Assembly: GCA_035079385.1 (NCBI GenBank)
Contig: JAVHKY010000003.1
Span: 15,039,001 to 15,103,000, forward strand
Reading direction: 5' to 3'
DNA: 64,000 bases
From: Aspidiotus rigidus
Taxonomy: Eukaryota > Arthropoda > Insecta > Hemiptera > Diaspididae
Position numbers and translations under genes: made by a program
Shown: positions 21,825-32,634 of the stretch, one piece after another
How positions within the stretch are numbered: the first letter of the stretch is position 1
How the letters are laid out: every line of letters starts with the position of its first letter
Notes under the pieces: generated by a model
Told to the model about the DNA's origin: nothing
Databases searched by the model: none
Seen by the model: the letters and a program-made list of their open reading frames with translations, nothing else

Positions 21825-23052
21825 GTAACAGGGCCTTTCACCGACGGAACTTTCACCGGCAGAACTTTCACCGACTTTTTTCACCGAAAGAACTTTTCAC
21901 CGAACGGAGAGTTTCACCGAATGGACTTTTCACCGGACGTTCTTTTCACCGATAATAATCTCATTTCATTTCGTGGCTTATGAAATTATTTCAATTTTTC
22001 TAATGTATTTAATGTTTTCAAAAGTAATATTTATCAAATAAAGTAATGAATTTGTATGGAACTAAAAAAAAATCACAATGATTACAGTGACACGAATAAA
22101 AGACTAAAATTTAATATTTACAATTGTGAGCTATTCCAAGCAGATAATCAACAATATTATGTTTTTCCTGATTGTACGCCAACACCACCTCATTCTTCAC
22201 GCGTCGGTCCAAACTTTCGTATTTCTTCCTCTTCTTAGGAGGTGAGTCGCCGCGAATACAATGTTCAATAGCCACTTCTACTTTATTTTGCGAGTTTTTG
22301 AAGTTATTCATTGTCTTCCAAATATTGTCGTGAGCACCACTACACACTGACTCAAAAGCACGATGCCATCCCTTCACGCCATTGTTTGTGCGGGGTGCGT
22401 CGGTCAGGACGCTTTCGTAGCAAGACCACAGGGAAATTGGAAATTTTGGAGGTGCTCGTACGCGTCCACGCCGCATTTTTTTCCCAATCCACGTCTGTTC
22501 GAAGTAGTTTACTACAGCGTCGGTAACGGAAGGTATGATATTCGATTTACTGAGTTTCTTAAATGCATTTAGAACATCACTTTCTGGAACAAATGCTAGC
22601 GCTAGCAAGCATCTCATTGCCAGGGCAAAATCAGCATCACTTTCGTACTGAGTTCTCAAACCACCTATAATTATTTGGCGGAAAACACACTGGCATAAAT
22701 GAAAGAAGCACCCATGATGCTCACAATTTGGAAAAACGACGGAAAATGCATTGATGGCAGCTTTTTCAAAGTCGGTAATCATAATTTCCGGATTGAGACC
22801 TTTCTTTCTCTCTCTCTCGCTTGCTAAAATGACTAAGAACTACGTGCGTGAGTAATAAAACTCTTTCTCCCAATACGGAGTATTTCGGTGAACATATTGT
22901 AGTTAAGCTGATTTTTTTTTTGGTCAAGCTCAATTTTTTTTTTCACCGAATCGGTGAATCAGATGCCCTTTTTCGGTGGAAGTTCCACTCGGTGAAATTT
23001 GCGGTGAAAATTAGGTTCGGTGAAGGTTCCGTCGGTGAAAAGCCCTAGACCC
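21825..23052 (-). mobile_element. MULE copy 2, with target-site duplication
   Basis: This is the same element as at 15.8 kb in the opposite orientation, 1,228 bp long. Ends are GTAACAGGGCCTTTCACCGA and, on the other strand, GGGTCTAGGGCTTTTCACCG. The flanks GGAGATAAC (21,816-21,824) and GGAGATAAT (23,053-23,061) form a 9-bp duplication with one mismatch. The inverted repeats hold several internal TTTCACCGA repeats. It retains more of the transposase than copy 1 but still lacks the N-terminal half. Confidence 0.92.
22111..22800 (-). pseudogene. MULE transposase, truncated
   Basis: A continuous 223-codon frame starts within GLNPEIMITDFEKAAINAF, the MULE block with the catalytic D of ITDFE, followed by PNCEHHGCFFHLCQCVFRQI, the C/H motif of MULE DDE transposases. 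It then continues through KKLSKSNIIPSVTDAV, RTNNGVKGWHRAFES and SPPKKRKKYESLDRR to a natural stop. The upstream half, including the first catalytic D and any DNA-binding domain, is missing: the frame meets the GAGAGAGAAAGAAAGG junction at about 22,805, which copy 1 also has. The frame has no internal stop, so the deletion rather than decay disabled it. Confidence 0.88.
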
Positions 23053-23348
23053 GGAGATAATCCGGATATTGAGGGTAAACCAATATGGCTGAGTATTTCG
23101 GGGGAAGTTAACTCCTCCCAAACATTGGCTGCTCCTCACTTCTTTGTCCAGTTGCTCTATGTTACGTTGACAGGCCTTCTAGTTCATGTAGCATACGGGT
23201 ATATACAGCCTAGTATGCAATAATGTTATATTACATTATACTTCTCAAACCAGCCTGAGTATTATCGGAACTCATAATGAGTGAGTGAGGTGTAAGTAGA
23301 GCACTAATATTGAAAAAGGGTTTTTCCAATGGTACAAATCTACTTTAT

Positions 23349-23409
23349 CAGTTGCTTATGTACAAGAGTACTTTCGGGTGTTATCCCATCATCAGTTGTG
23401 TCGCAACTG
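23349..23409 (-). ncRNA. Hammerhead-ribozyme-like motif (PLE copy A)
   Basis: Read on the minus strand: CAGTTGC, GAC, ACAA, CTGATGA, T, GGG-ATAACA-CCC, GAAA, GTACTC, TTGT, ACATAA, GCAACTG. The outer stem I pairs CAGTTGC with GCAACTG and the inner stem I pairs ACAA with TTGT. CTGATGA and GAAA are the hammerhead core, stem II is GGG/CCC, stem III is a minimal G-TA-C, and cleavage would follow CTC. One extra T between CTGATGA and stem II departs from the consensus. Hammerhead motifs are known in PLE terminal repeats. Confidence 0.6.
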
Positions 23410-23623
23410 GAGAACAAGGCCTTAACCATGAGTTTTTATAGTATAACACTGTGATCTTATTGGATATAACAATGCTGTGTTGTGATTGGTTCACTTCTTA
23501 GAAACTTATTCTTACAATAATATGATATTGTGTTCTTATTGGCTAAAACATACTGCTTTGTGATTGGTTCAATCTATTGTTCTAAATGCTGCGTTTCTAT
23601 TGGCTATCTGGATTCCTGCCGTC

Positions 23624-25642
23624 TCATTGGTTGGTTCCGTTCTTCTTCTCTCGTCCAATCACCAGGCCGAATAATTTTTCGCTGTCAAATGTGATTACAT
23701 TGTTCAAGAGGCAGGCTTTCTCCCTCTTGGCTTTTGCAATCTCCATTTGTTCCCAGAGTTTTCTTCTCTTTGTGCGATTCTCTACGTGTATGACTTCAAA
23801 TATTCCCTCTCTATCGTGGTTTTCCTCGTTACAGTGTTTCCCAAACAGTGACTTGCCATCTTCTTTCTCCCTCGACGTTTTGTGCTCCTTTCTCCTGATC
23901 TCAAACTTTCTCCCAGTCTCACCTATATAGATCCCCTCGCACTGCTCACAACTGAGCTTGTACACTCCGCTCAAGCTTTCCTTGTCCTTTTGTTCCGTCT
24001 GGTCATTGCTGATTCTCTTCACCATGGGTTGGTTATTCTGGATACCCACATTCACATCTTAGCCATTGAACGCCTTTATCACCTTGTTTGTGTACTTTCC
24101 TATATATGGTATCGATCCGGAGTACTTTCTCACTATGCTATCATGGGTTTCTTTCTTTGTTTCCATTTTCCCAAAGACTCCCTCCACCAAACATCTGCGG
24201 TAGCCATTGGCTTCTGCGACCTGCTTTACTATCTCGATCTCTTTCCTCTTCTCTTCGATGTTCTTGAGGATAGAAATTGCCCGATAGCAGTAGTTCTGGA
24301 TTGCCGCTAACTCGTGCCTGGGGTGGTAGTAGGAGTCATTTGGTATGATGGTGTCAGTATGCGTCGGCTTCCTGTAGATTTTGTATTCTATTCTATTGTT
24401 CTCCATTGTGAGTGTAAGGTCCAAATAGTTGATGGTCTAATTGCCTTTTTCTACTGTGAATTTGATGCTCTCATTCATCGCGTTCATTTCTGAAAGGAAT
24501 AGATCCACCTGTCTATCAGCGCCTGACCACACAATTAGGATATCATCTACATATCTGGCCCAGTGTTTGATCGAGTTTCTGAACTTGCTGCCTTTCAATA
24601 TCTTGTTTTCCATATCATTCATGAATATCTCCGCCAGTATTGGTGACAGCGGTGATCCTATCGCAAGTCCCCTTTCCTGACTGAAGAACCTGTTATTGAA
24701 GCGGCAGTAGTTCTGGCTCAAGATCTCCTCCACTATGTTGGCGTACTTCGACCCATCGGGGTTCCCATAGTATCTGTTGTTTTTGAGCAGAGTGAGAAGT
24801 TCCTCCTTCGGTATGGTACCAAACATATTAGTCACATCAAAGGATATCAGCTTGTCGTTACTCCTGATTTCCAACTTGTCCATTAGCTCAATCAGCTCTC
24901 CGTTGTTTCTGATACTTCGTCTAGGTGCAAACTGGTAGTTTTCTTTCAGTAATGTAGCTACGATCTTTGCTATCTTGTAGCATGGTGATTGAATGCTGTT
25001 GACCAGGGGTCTCATCGGACGGTTCGCTTTGTGGAGTTTTACAAGCCCCTTGAGTTTTGGTGCAACCGGGTTCATCTCAAGCGTCCTTCCATTGCCGGGT
25101 ACATTGTTCCGTTTCAACACAGCTTTCAGGTCATCTTGGTATTTCTGTGTTGGGTCCCTTGCCAGCTCTTTGTATCCATTAACTGCGATGTACGACTCCA
25201 CTTTTTGGGTGTAGTCCTCCTTCTCCATTACCACTACCATGCTGCCTTTGTCCGCCTTTGTCAAAATCAGGTTGTTCTGTCGGATCTTCTTTTGTAGATT
25301 TGTGACCTTCCTCTGCATTACTTGCGTTCTGTCATAGGTTCGGCACATATCCTCTTTGATATCCAACAGCACTTTCCCAATTTTAGTCCGGGCTTCTGGT
25401 CTCACGTCGTGTTCCATGGTTTGGATTACTTGTTCGCAGCTAATGGCCATGCTTTCAAGCCTACACTGGTTCAGTCTCTCTGGCTGCACGTACTTGATGC
25501 CTTTGTCCAGAAGTCTTCTTTCTTCTTCTGTGAAGGTGACGCTTGATAGGTTCTCTGTTCTGGGAGCAAATTTCGCTGTCTCTTCCTTTCTTTCTTCTTT
25601 CTTCCGGGTCAGTTCGGCAAGCTTCTTCTTGATCTGTTTTGT
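23624..25642 (-). pseudogene. PLE reverse transcriptase-GIY-YIG endonuclease
   Basis: One 673-codon frame with only two internal stops (TAG at 24,437-24,439; TAA at 24,059-24,061). Counting from the GTG at 25,489, the RT blocks are LTKADKG 76-82, KLHK 151-154, RPLVNSIQSPCYK 160-172, SFDVTNMF 216-223, GLAIGSPLSPILAE 274-287 and the catalytic YVDD 313-316. After the linker (NYLDLT, YRKPTHTDTIIPND, YYHP) comes the endonuclease: SGVYKLSCEQC then GIYIGETGR and RRKEH, which is the GIY-YIG core. A C-terminal ITFDSEKLFGLV tail is shared with copies B and C. PLEs use both activities for target-primed insertion. The gap to the intact state is small, so this is the youngest copy here. Confidence 0.93.
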
Positions 25643-25670
25643 TTAGGCTTCCACTCGTTTTTCCACACAA

Positions 25671-27895
25671 GTACGGAGTGTCATCGGTGTACGAGAAAAT
25701 TTTACAATAAAAGAATTACAGGATCCAAAATATCTTTGTTTGATATCATACTCTCAAGTAGTATTACACAAAAGTATCAAATTCGCTCGAGGATCTTAAA
25801 AATGTGAGAAAAAATATTTTACATAACATGTAGGCCTAGATTGTTGTCAGGGTGCAACGCGGGAGTTGAAATATTCGAGCCGACCGTAAAATGTAGAAAC
25901 GGAAGTGGTAACATAAATAGTTTGAAGAAGCCGAAAAAATCGTTCTAATTGAAAATAGAGGCTCTACTGATAGGTATAATTTATGTATACTTCACGGTTA
26001 GGGTGTCTACAGTATACATAATAATAAGGTAGACTCAGAACGAACTTTGTTTAGACCTAGTATGAATTAATCCTGTTTCCATGTAGTTCTTTCCTCGAAC
26101 ACGTATAGATTTTAAAGAAATAATTCTACAGAAACGTAACGAGTTTTCAAAAAATGTACACATAAAAATTTATATCCTCTAGACTGCAGTAATAAGCTTG
26201 TACCGCCGTACCGGTAAATTAATAAATATTATTGAAAGGTCGGTACACAATCGCGAGTTTTTTTTTTTTCAAATTCGCTGTTTTCACGGACATACAATCA
26301 TTATGAATGCAGTATCGCTAACTTTTTTTCTCCATAATCTACCGGACGGCAATGAAATCTCTTTTTTTTGTACCCATTATTGTAACTACAGAAGTTGCCC
26401 GTCAACGTTCATATATACGACCTCCCTCCCACATAGAGACAAAAAATGTCACGTTCATTATACGCGAAATATCCTGTCCCAACGAGTAATACTATTATTG
26501 ATTTTTGCGCAAAATATCGTTAAACTGGAAACTGGCCGTATAACCGAGTTTATCCTCGAGAAAGAATGCTTTTCGAGGCGGGTACGCATTCTCGAACAGG
26601 TTCATAATATTAACCCCTATTTTCGGAAAGGAAGAGTACCATTAATATCCCACGGCGTGTACAGGAGCCGCGGCAGGTTCTATTATAATCCCTTTTTACA
26701 ACGTGTAGGGTCAAGTGAATAGCGCGTATCGGATTTTTTGTTATTACATCGCGGGAGAGAACAGAATGATACTTGTAAAATATTTTTACGCTCAATCCGA
26801 TGGGTTTCTCAGAACATATGTGTATAAGCCTTTACGATTGATTGATTTTTATGGCGACGTTGGATGAATTCGTACGCGTAAACATCGTTAACTACATTAA
26901 TGTTAGCTGCCAACTGGGAATTGCAAGCCCGAGTTGAACTGCGGATACTCCTTTTTGTTCATTTAATTTCAAACAAAGCGTCGCGAAATAACGCTGACCA
27001 TTCCTATTCATATATAGGGTATAAAAAGCGGATTGACAGTTTCATATCTAATGGTTAAAGGGTGGCAAATCCTTGTTTAGATTTTTAAACCTGAAAAATG
27101 GTGGCAAGAATGTCCAGCCTTTTCTTCTGGACAGTATGTCGCCTGCAGAAAATATTTCTCATCTTATTCTGCCACATTGAATACCTACATATTTTCCAAA
27201 CATTCTCACGGTAGCATCTCTGAAACATATGCTGGTATGTTACATATTGAGGACTATAAAAGAGCGTTCTATTGACGCTGACGGGTGGCTAATTTTTAAT
27301 TTCGAAGTCTTAAGACCTTGTATTTTACAGTCCTCTGCACTTACCCACAGTATTTGACTGAGAACGGTTTGACAGTGAGTGGTGGATTATGAGATGAAGC
27401 TAATCAGCACTGCCTCCGATGCTTTTATTGTCGTCACGCATCTCTGTTGTTTCTGTTTTGGATTTCAGGAACGGTTTTCGCTTCCTTTAGCACGTAATTT
27501 TGTTCGTGCTTCGAACATCTCTTCATTTACGAAATTTTATCTATAGTAGGTTCAATATTTTGAAATATGTCCATTGTCTTTATTGCGAATCAAGGAGGAA
27601 AAAATCTGTTGTGTGTCGTATGGCATCGAGAAGTTTGAAAAAAGGCTTTGATATGATATCCAAAGTGGACAGCATCAATTGAATTTCTCCGAAGCCTTGA
27701 AGTAGTAAAACCAGCTTTTAAGAAGTTTTTGTGAAGTTGTATAGCAACCGAGATCTTTGTAGAATAGTCTTCAGGATATCCACGGCTGTTAAATACGCTC
27801 CAAATTCTCTTTTCGAGCTTGATGCGTCAATCTTTCGAAAAGTAAAATATTTCATAAATAAAGAACGTGAAGGGACGAGCTTACTTTTGTGGTCC
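25671..27895. other. Gene-free stretch with one long unassigned frame
   Basis: The frame 26,198-26,722 (+, 174 codons) is the longest non-repeat frame outside transposons, but its translation is FFFF/Y/R-rich, has no domain I know, and lies in sequence that reads like non-coding DNA. GGGTGTCTACAGTATAC near 26,005 resembles an end of the small element at 29,133 but has no partner. Confidence 0.45.
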
Positions 27896-27983
27896 TGGTC
27901 TCATAGTGTACGACGATTGAGTTTGATGCGTGCAAGTAGAGCACAAGGTTGATAAGATCTCAAGTGTACAATCCTACTCTATT

Positions 27984-28041
27984 AGTTACTCGCAGCCTAC
28001 AAGAATACTTTCGGATTTTATCCATCATCAAAAGTGTAACT
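27984..28041 (-). ncRNA. Decayed hammerhead-like motif (PLE copy B)
   Basis: Minus strand: AGTTAC ... TTGATGAT, GGAT-AAA-ATCC, GAAA, GTATTC, TTGT ... GTAACT. Relative to copy A the outer stem changes on both sides (AGTTGC/GCAACT to AGTTAC/GTAACT), and stem II changes from GGG/CCC to GGAT/ATCC. The inner stem I and the first core C are lost, so it is probably inactive. Confidence 0.4.
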
Positions 28042-28179
28042 GAAGAACAAGGCCTTGAACATTGTGATCTGACTGACTGCGACAATCCGGCGTCGTGATT
28101 CGTTGGTGACAAATACAGACTTCCTACCCCACTACGAAACAACAAACTATACCATAGGAAACCCAAAAATAGTGACAGA

Positions 28180-29050
28180 GATCGTTGACTAGAATTACTG
28201 CCAATTCCTGAACAAATTGTAAAGCTAGGAAAAGGGACTAGTGATGGGATCGCCACTGCCACCTATACTGGTGGAGATATTTATGAATGAAATGGAAACA
28301 TGATACTGAAGGGCAGCAAGTTCAAACACTCAAACACTGGGCTCATCTTAATTGTATGGTCAGGTACTAATAGACAGATGGACCAATTCCTGGAATGAGA
28401 GCATCAAATTAACTGTGGAAAAGGGCAATGAGACAGTCAATTATTTGGACCTAACATTCGCACTAAGGAACAGCAAGATAGAATGCAAAATGTCTAGGAA
28501 GCCTGAGTATATCAATACCATTATCCTGAACGACTACTACCACCATCCTGGGTATAAGTTAGTGGCAATTTAGAACAATTTCTGTCCTGAAGGAAAATGA
28601 GAGCAAAGAAAGGAACCGATGACAGCTTCCAATCATTACCATACACAGGAATGCACGCGAACAAGGTGATGAAGGTCCTCAGTGATCACAATGTAAATGT
28701 GGGCATCCATAATAACCCACCCATGGTGAAGAGAGTAGCAACGACCAGACCGCGGAAACGGACAAGGAAAGCTTGAGCGAAGGTATCTATTTGTTGAGAC
28801 TGAAAGGAAGTTGACATCAGGAGAAAGGAGCACGAAATATCAAGGTAGAAAGAGTCACTGTTTAGTAAATATTGCAAAGAAGAACAGTAAAATGTTGAAG
28901 GAATATTCAAAGTCATACATGTAGAAGGAAACTCTGGGAAGGAATGGAGATTGCAAAGGCAAAGAGAAGAAAAGCCAGCCCCTTGAACAATGTAATCACG
29001 TTTGATGATGAAAGATTATTCGGCTTGGTGATTGGAGGACGACAGCAAAC
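28180..29050 (+). pseudogene. PLE RT-endonuclease remnant
   Basis: Frame fragments give the motif-B region (EKGLVMGSPLPPILVEIFMN, near 28,235-28,290), VEKGNETVNYLDLTFALRN (28,415-28,470), SRKPEYINTIILNDYYHHPG and a degenerate endonuclease tail ending ITFDDERLFGLVIGG near 29,035. The YVDD catalytic box and the GIY-YIG core are deleted or unreadable. Confidence 0.8.
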
Positions 29051-29132
29051 CTAGTAGCCAATATACACGGTATATGAGCGAATGAACCAATCACAACGCA
29101 GTATTGTTGTAGCCTATCAGGAAGCAGTCCGT

Positions 29133-29399
29133 CAGGGTGTCTACAAGTCATGAAAGTCATGAATTTTAGCCAGTGGTCATGAAAGTCATAAAAGTCATGA
29201 AAAGGTCATGAATTTTGTTCATGGTCGTGAGATTTTTGCAAAATTATTCATCACTCATTGAATAATGCAAAAAAATTACAGTGAATAAAAGTTGTTCAAC
29301 AAATTAAGGAAAAAGATCATGAAAATTGCTATGAAAACGTCATTAGAAAGTCATGAAAAAGTTATGAATTTTTGAATTGTAGATTTAGTAGACACCCTG
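29133..29399. mobile_element. Small inverted-repeat element in a PLE terminal repeat
   Basis: Bounded by CAGGGTGTCTAC and GTAGACACCCTG, 267 bp, with internal TCATGAAAGTCATGAA repeats and no coding capacity. The surrounding sequence continues across it when compared with PLE copy C, which confirms insertion. AGTCC occurs at both flanks but two bases off on the left, so I cannot fix the duplication length or the superfamily. Confidence 0.8.
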
Positions 29400-29535
29400 A
29401 GTCCTATACTATAAAAACTGATTTAAGAGGCCGTGTTCTTCAGTAGCGACACAACTAATGATGCGGTAAAACCTGGAAGTACTCTTGTAAACTAGCCAAT
29501 AAAGTAGGATTGTACTCTTGAAATATTTTTAATAG

Positions 29536-29905
29536 TGGATAACGTTATCGATATTTTGTCGATGAAGGTCAAGGTCATACTTTGTCTTCAGCTGACTAGC
29601 TGAAGGGCTCCATCAATATTTTTTAGCCTAGTATACTGTGTGTATGTTAGATTAACTAGGTGCCTCCTCCCCTTGTTTGCGTAGTATACTGTAAGTTATA
29701 ATCTAACTGACGGGTAGTTGACAAGTGTCTCGTATTCGGCTATTCGGGGTTAACGGGACTCGCTAATCTTTTCCAGCCAAACTGTCTCGCAGATAATCTA
29801 CCTCTGTTAATTCGACTCGCATTCATTGTGTACGGAGTGTACGTTTTATTGTTTAACCCTTCAGTCTCTTCTGGAGTTTCTCCTGTGAAATACCTCTCCC
29901 GGAAA
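29536..29905. repeat. Mid-repetitive remnants
   Basis: Contains AGCCTAGTATACTGTGTGTATG and GTAGTATACTGTAAG strings of the AGGCCTAG family to about 29,700. The remainder is unique. Confidence 0.5.
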
Positions 29906-29940
29906 AAAAAATTAGAAGCCATTGCAGACGTTGCAATGGC

Positions 29941-29955
29941 AGCGGGGAACCCGCA
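29941..29955. repeat. GAA-loop hairpin, AGCGGG type (left end)
   Basis: AGCGGG-GAA-CCCGCA: five or six paired bases around the same GAA loop as the AACAGG type, with the stem bases exchanged as pairs. Confidence 0.75.
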
Positions 29956-30821
29956 ATTCCTTAACTCGACCTCTCAGGTGGTGTGGAACAGAGTTGATAA
30001 TCTTGTCATATAATTCAAATCGAAATTATCATTCTACATTCCCTCCTATCATATATAGCTCGAGAGTCGAAATTCTTCTGAGTCCCCCTTCTATCATATA
30101 TAGCTCGGAAGTCACAATTCTTCCAAGTCCCCCTCCTATCATATATAGTTCGAGGCTCGAAATTCTTCCAAGTCCCCCTCCTTTCATATATAGCTAGAGA
30201 CTCGAAATACTTCTAAGTCCCCCTCCTATCATATATATAGCTCGAAACTCGAAATTCTTCTAAGTCCCCCTTCTATCATATATAGCTCGGAAGTCACAAT
30301 TCTTCCGAGTCCCCCTCCTATCATATATAGTTCGAGGCTCGAAATTCTTCCAAGTCCCCCTCCTTTCATATATAGCTAGAGACTCGAAATACTTCTAAGT
30401 CCCCCTCCTATCATATATATAGCTCGAAACTCGAAATTCTTCTAAGTCCCCCTTCTATCATATATAGCTCGAGACTTGAAATTCTTTTAAGTCCCCCTTC
30501 TATCATATATAGCTCAATACTCGAAATTCTTCCAAGTCCCCCTCCTATCATATATATATCTCAAGACTTGAAATTCTTCCAAGTCCCCCTTCTATCATAT
30601 ATAGCTCAATACTCGAAATTCTTCCAAGTCCCCCTCCTATCATATATAGCTCGAGTCTCAAAATTTTTCTAAGTTTTTGGCTGGACGGCGGACGGTAACT
30701 CGAAAGTCAAAATTCTCCCAAGTCCCCCCCCCCCCTATTATATATAGCTCGAGACTTGAAATTCTTCCAAGTCCCCCTCCTATCATATATAGCTCGAGAC
30801 TCGAAATTCTTCCAAGTCCCC

Positions 30822-30845
30822 TAACCTAACCTAACCTTAGGTTAC
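30822..30845. repeat. Interstitial TTAGG-type run
   Basis: CCTAACCTAACCTAACCTTAGG: three CCTAA units meeting an inverted TTAGG. The corresponding place in copy 2 (near 48,598-48,615) has AGGTTAGGTTAGG. Confidence 0.7.
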
Positions 30846-30930
30846 TAACTTCGCGGACGCGGACGTTTTCTGAGGATGTAATCTCCTAACAAAATGGATA
30901 GCGGGTTCTCCGCTAAAAAAAAAAAAAAAA

Positions 30931-32634
30931 AACTGGGTACTGTAAAAGACTCGAAAAAAAAGAAACAAAAATGCTCTGGAGACGAAGATCGAGTTTTTTG
31001 TCTGTTTATATGCCCTACGTATTTGGTTTTATTAGATTTTTGTCCCTAAAATAAGTCAAGGCCACGCCTATCATAAAAGGGTGGATTATAAAAAGCTTCG
31101 TATTAGAGGTATACTACAGGTGGCTCTGAACTTGGAAATTTTTCTTCTCCCCTCTTTAGGTCAAGGACTAGTGCACTGTATGCTAGGCTAGCTCACGAGT
31201 TCACTCGCGGCCTAGCCTAGCATACGTTTAGTACTACGTTTTACAAATTAGCTCACTGTCTCACTTACTCCGTTAGTTCATCCTCTCCTTAGCTTAGTAT
31301 AGTCTACTGTAAATTAATTAGAATCTTGTATCAAAGAGTATTTGGTGCAAATTTGGTGAAACAACTTCTACGAGGAAGAAGTCGATGGAACCGCGGGCTT
31401 AGGGTTATCCCTAGGAAAAATAGATGATCCCCTAATGAAAACCTCATTGAAAGCGTCGGCTTCCCTAGTTGCATGACATTAGAATCGGAAGATTCCAAAA
31501 CCCTCATTAGAGTTATGAATCAAAACAAAAATTGTCAAAACTATTTTTGAGTCCACGACTCTATTTTGCTCCCATCAATTGAGAGGTCCAAACAAAGTTT
31601 ACAAGCAAATATATTAATGTTTTTATCCTGCGTGTGTCAGCAGAATCAAACAAACGAAGGTCGTATTCGACGAGAGTGCATTTCAATCATTTTCATCGTA
31701 CCATCAGTAACGAGACCTAGGATTTGTTAATGAGTAAGAACTCGTTTTGGTCGCATCTCGAGCCTTGAAAAAAGCCTGAGCGGTGGTATTTTTCATTTAA
31801 TTTTTAAAAATGTACAGGTCTGCATCTCTACTATTTCCTTGAAAGTACAAATTTCACGCTGCGTCGTAGCGATTGTGTGAAACTGTTTTCAAGTTCTGAA
31901 CGCTCGAAATTTCACACTTACTGCGGTTGTTTGCTTAGACTCATTCAAACCTATAGTTGCTCTACGTCTCTGTTAATTAGCTCGTTTAGTTTAAGAATGC
32001 AGTAAACAACTTCGCACACCCTGTACAGATTTTACACTCATGCTACACACGTATCTCTATATCGAATCAGTTCTGTAGATCAAACTTTGAAGCTTTGTCG
32101 AGAGAGAAAATAATTTCCACCCATTGGGTTTTCAATTCATTTCTCCACCTCGTATGCTTATAATCGTTTCGATACTTCTCCAAGCGTATTCAGTGTAAGT
32201 TGGGAATCAAATAATATTAATTGAAATATTGGCAAAAAAAATTATACCTACTAACGCCCTACCCTCAATCAAACCTTGTTCGATTTTTGTTGATTTATTT
32301 AATTAGCGCTTTTTGCATTACTTATCACGAATGTCAACTGTCAAGTTTTTTTCCCCTTTTATGTTCTGTTTCCTCGGTTACTAACGTCGGAGATAATGTT
32401 AGTGGCAACCTCGAAGGTAAATTTCGCAATAACAATAACTACCGCGACAAGTGACCACTAGTGGTCGTTCAACAATGCAAATATGGTTTCGAAAAAAAAA
32501 ACAATTTTGCATAATACTGTTAATTATCATAAATTTGTCAAAAATCTGTTACCAGTTTTGTAGGTACATTAATTTACACGCGAGGTAGCGTATAAAAATA
32601 CACGCGCTAAATAGTTATTTTTGTACATTTTCAG
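30931..32634. other. Probable intron upstream of the odd-family exon
   Basis: Mid-repetitive AGGTCAAGG and CTAGCCTAGCATAC remnants occupy 31,030-31,330. The rest is unique and AT-rich, ending in the acceptor tract TTTTTGTACATTTTCAG. No promoter can be assigned. Confidence 0.4.

Larger units (their letters stand above)
23268..25670 (-). mobile_element. Penelope-like element, copy A
   Basis: The most complete PLE in the window. Its 3' terminal repeat lies at 23,268-23,500 (begins CGGAACTCATAATGAGTGAG), followed on the minus strand by the endonuclease and RT frame. The right end is not bounded by a second terminal repeat and the frame has no start codon after the upstream stop at 25,643-25,645, so the copy is probably 5'-truncated near 25,650-25,680. 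Sequences matching the same terminal repeat and endonuclease occur in copies B (27.9 kb) and C (55.9 kb). Confidence 0.9.
27915..29535 (+). mobile_element. Penelope-like element, copy B (decayed)
   Basis: Opposite orientation to copy A. An inverted terminal repeat lies at the left (27,915-28,100, GCAAGTAGAGCACAAGG...), RT and endonuclease remnants occupy 28,180-29,050, and a second terminal-repeat copy runs 29,060-29,535 (CAATCACAACGCAGTATTGT ... AATAAAGTAGGATTGTA). The right terminal repeat is split by a 267-bp insertion. The region between RT and the endonuclease is shortened. Confidence 0.8.
29911..30930 (+). mobile_element. Satellite-carrying hairpin-ended element, copy 1
   Basis: The left end reads AAATTAGAAGCCATTGCAG then ACGTTGCAATGGC, a GCCATTGC/GCAATGGC hairpin, followed at once by the GAA-loop hairpin. 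A unique segment (29,950-30,040) leads into about 17 inverted 45-bp satellite units, a GGCTGGACGGCGGACGG block, a TTAGG-like run, GCGGACGCGGACG and a second TTC-loop hairpin at 30,900-30,914. A long A-tract follows in place of the outer hairpin found in copy 2. There is no coding capacity; frames seen here are satellite by-products. The superfamily is unknown. Confidence 0.8.

Noticed and set aside
22111..22800. MULE frame as a domesticated host gene
   Set aside because: It sits between intact inverted ends with a target-site duplication and lacks the N-terminal half, so it is an ordinary non-autonomous transposon.
26198..26722. 174-codon frame as a protein gene
   Set aside because: Biased composition (runs of F, many R/Y), no domain, no splice or promoter support, and a frame of this length is expected now and then in 64 kb.
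29922..30197. Identical 91-codon frames at 29,922-30,197 (+) and 49,008-49,283 (-) as a duplicated gene
   Set aside because: The frames run from the unique edge of the hairpin-ended element into satellite units. Identity comes from the duplicated element, not from protein constraint.
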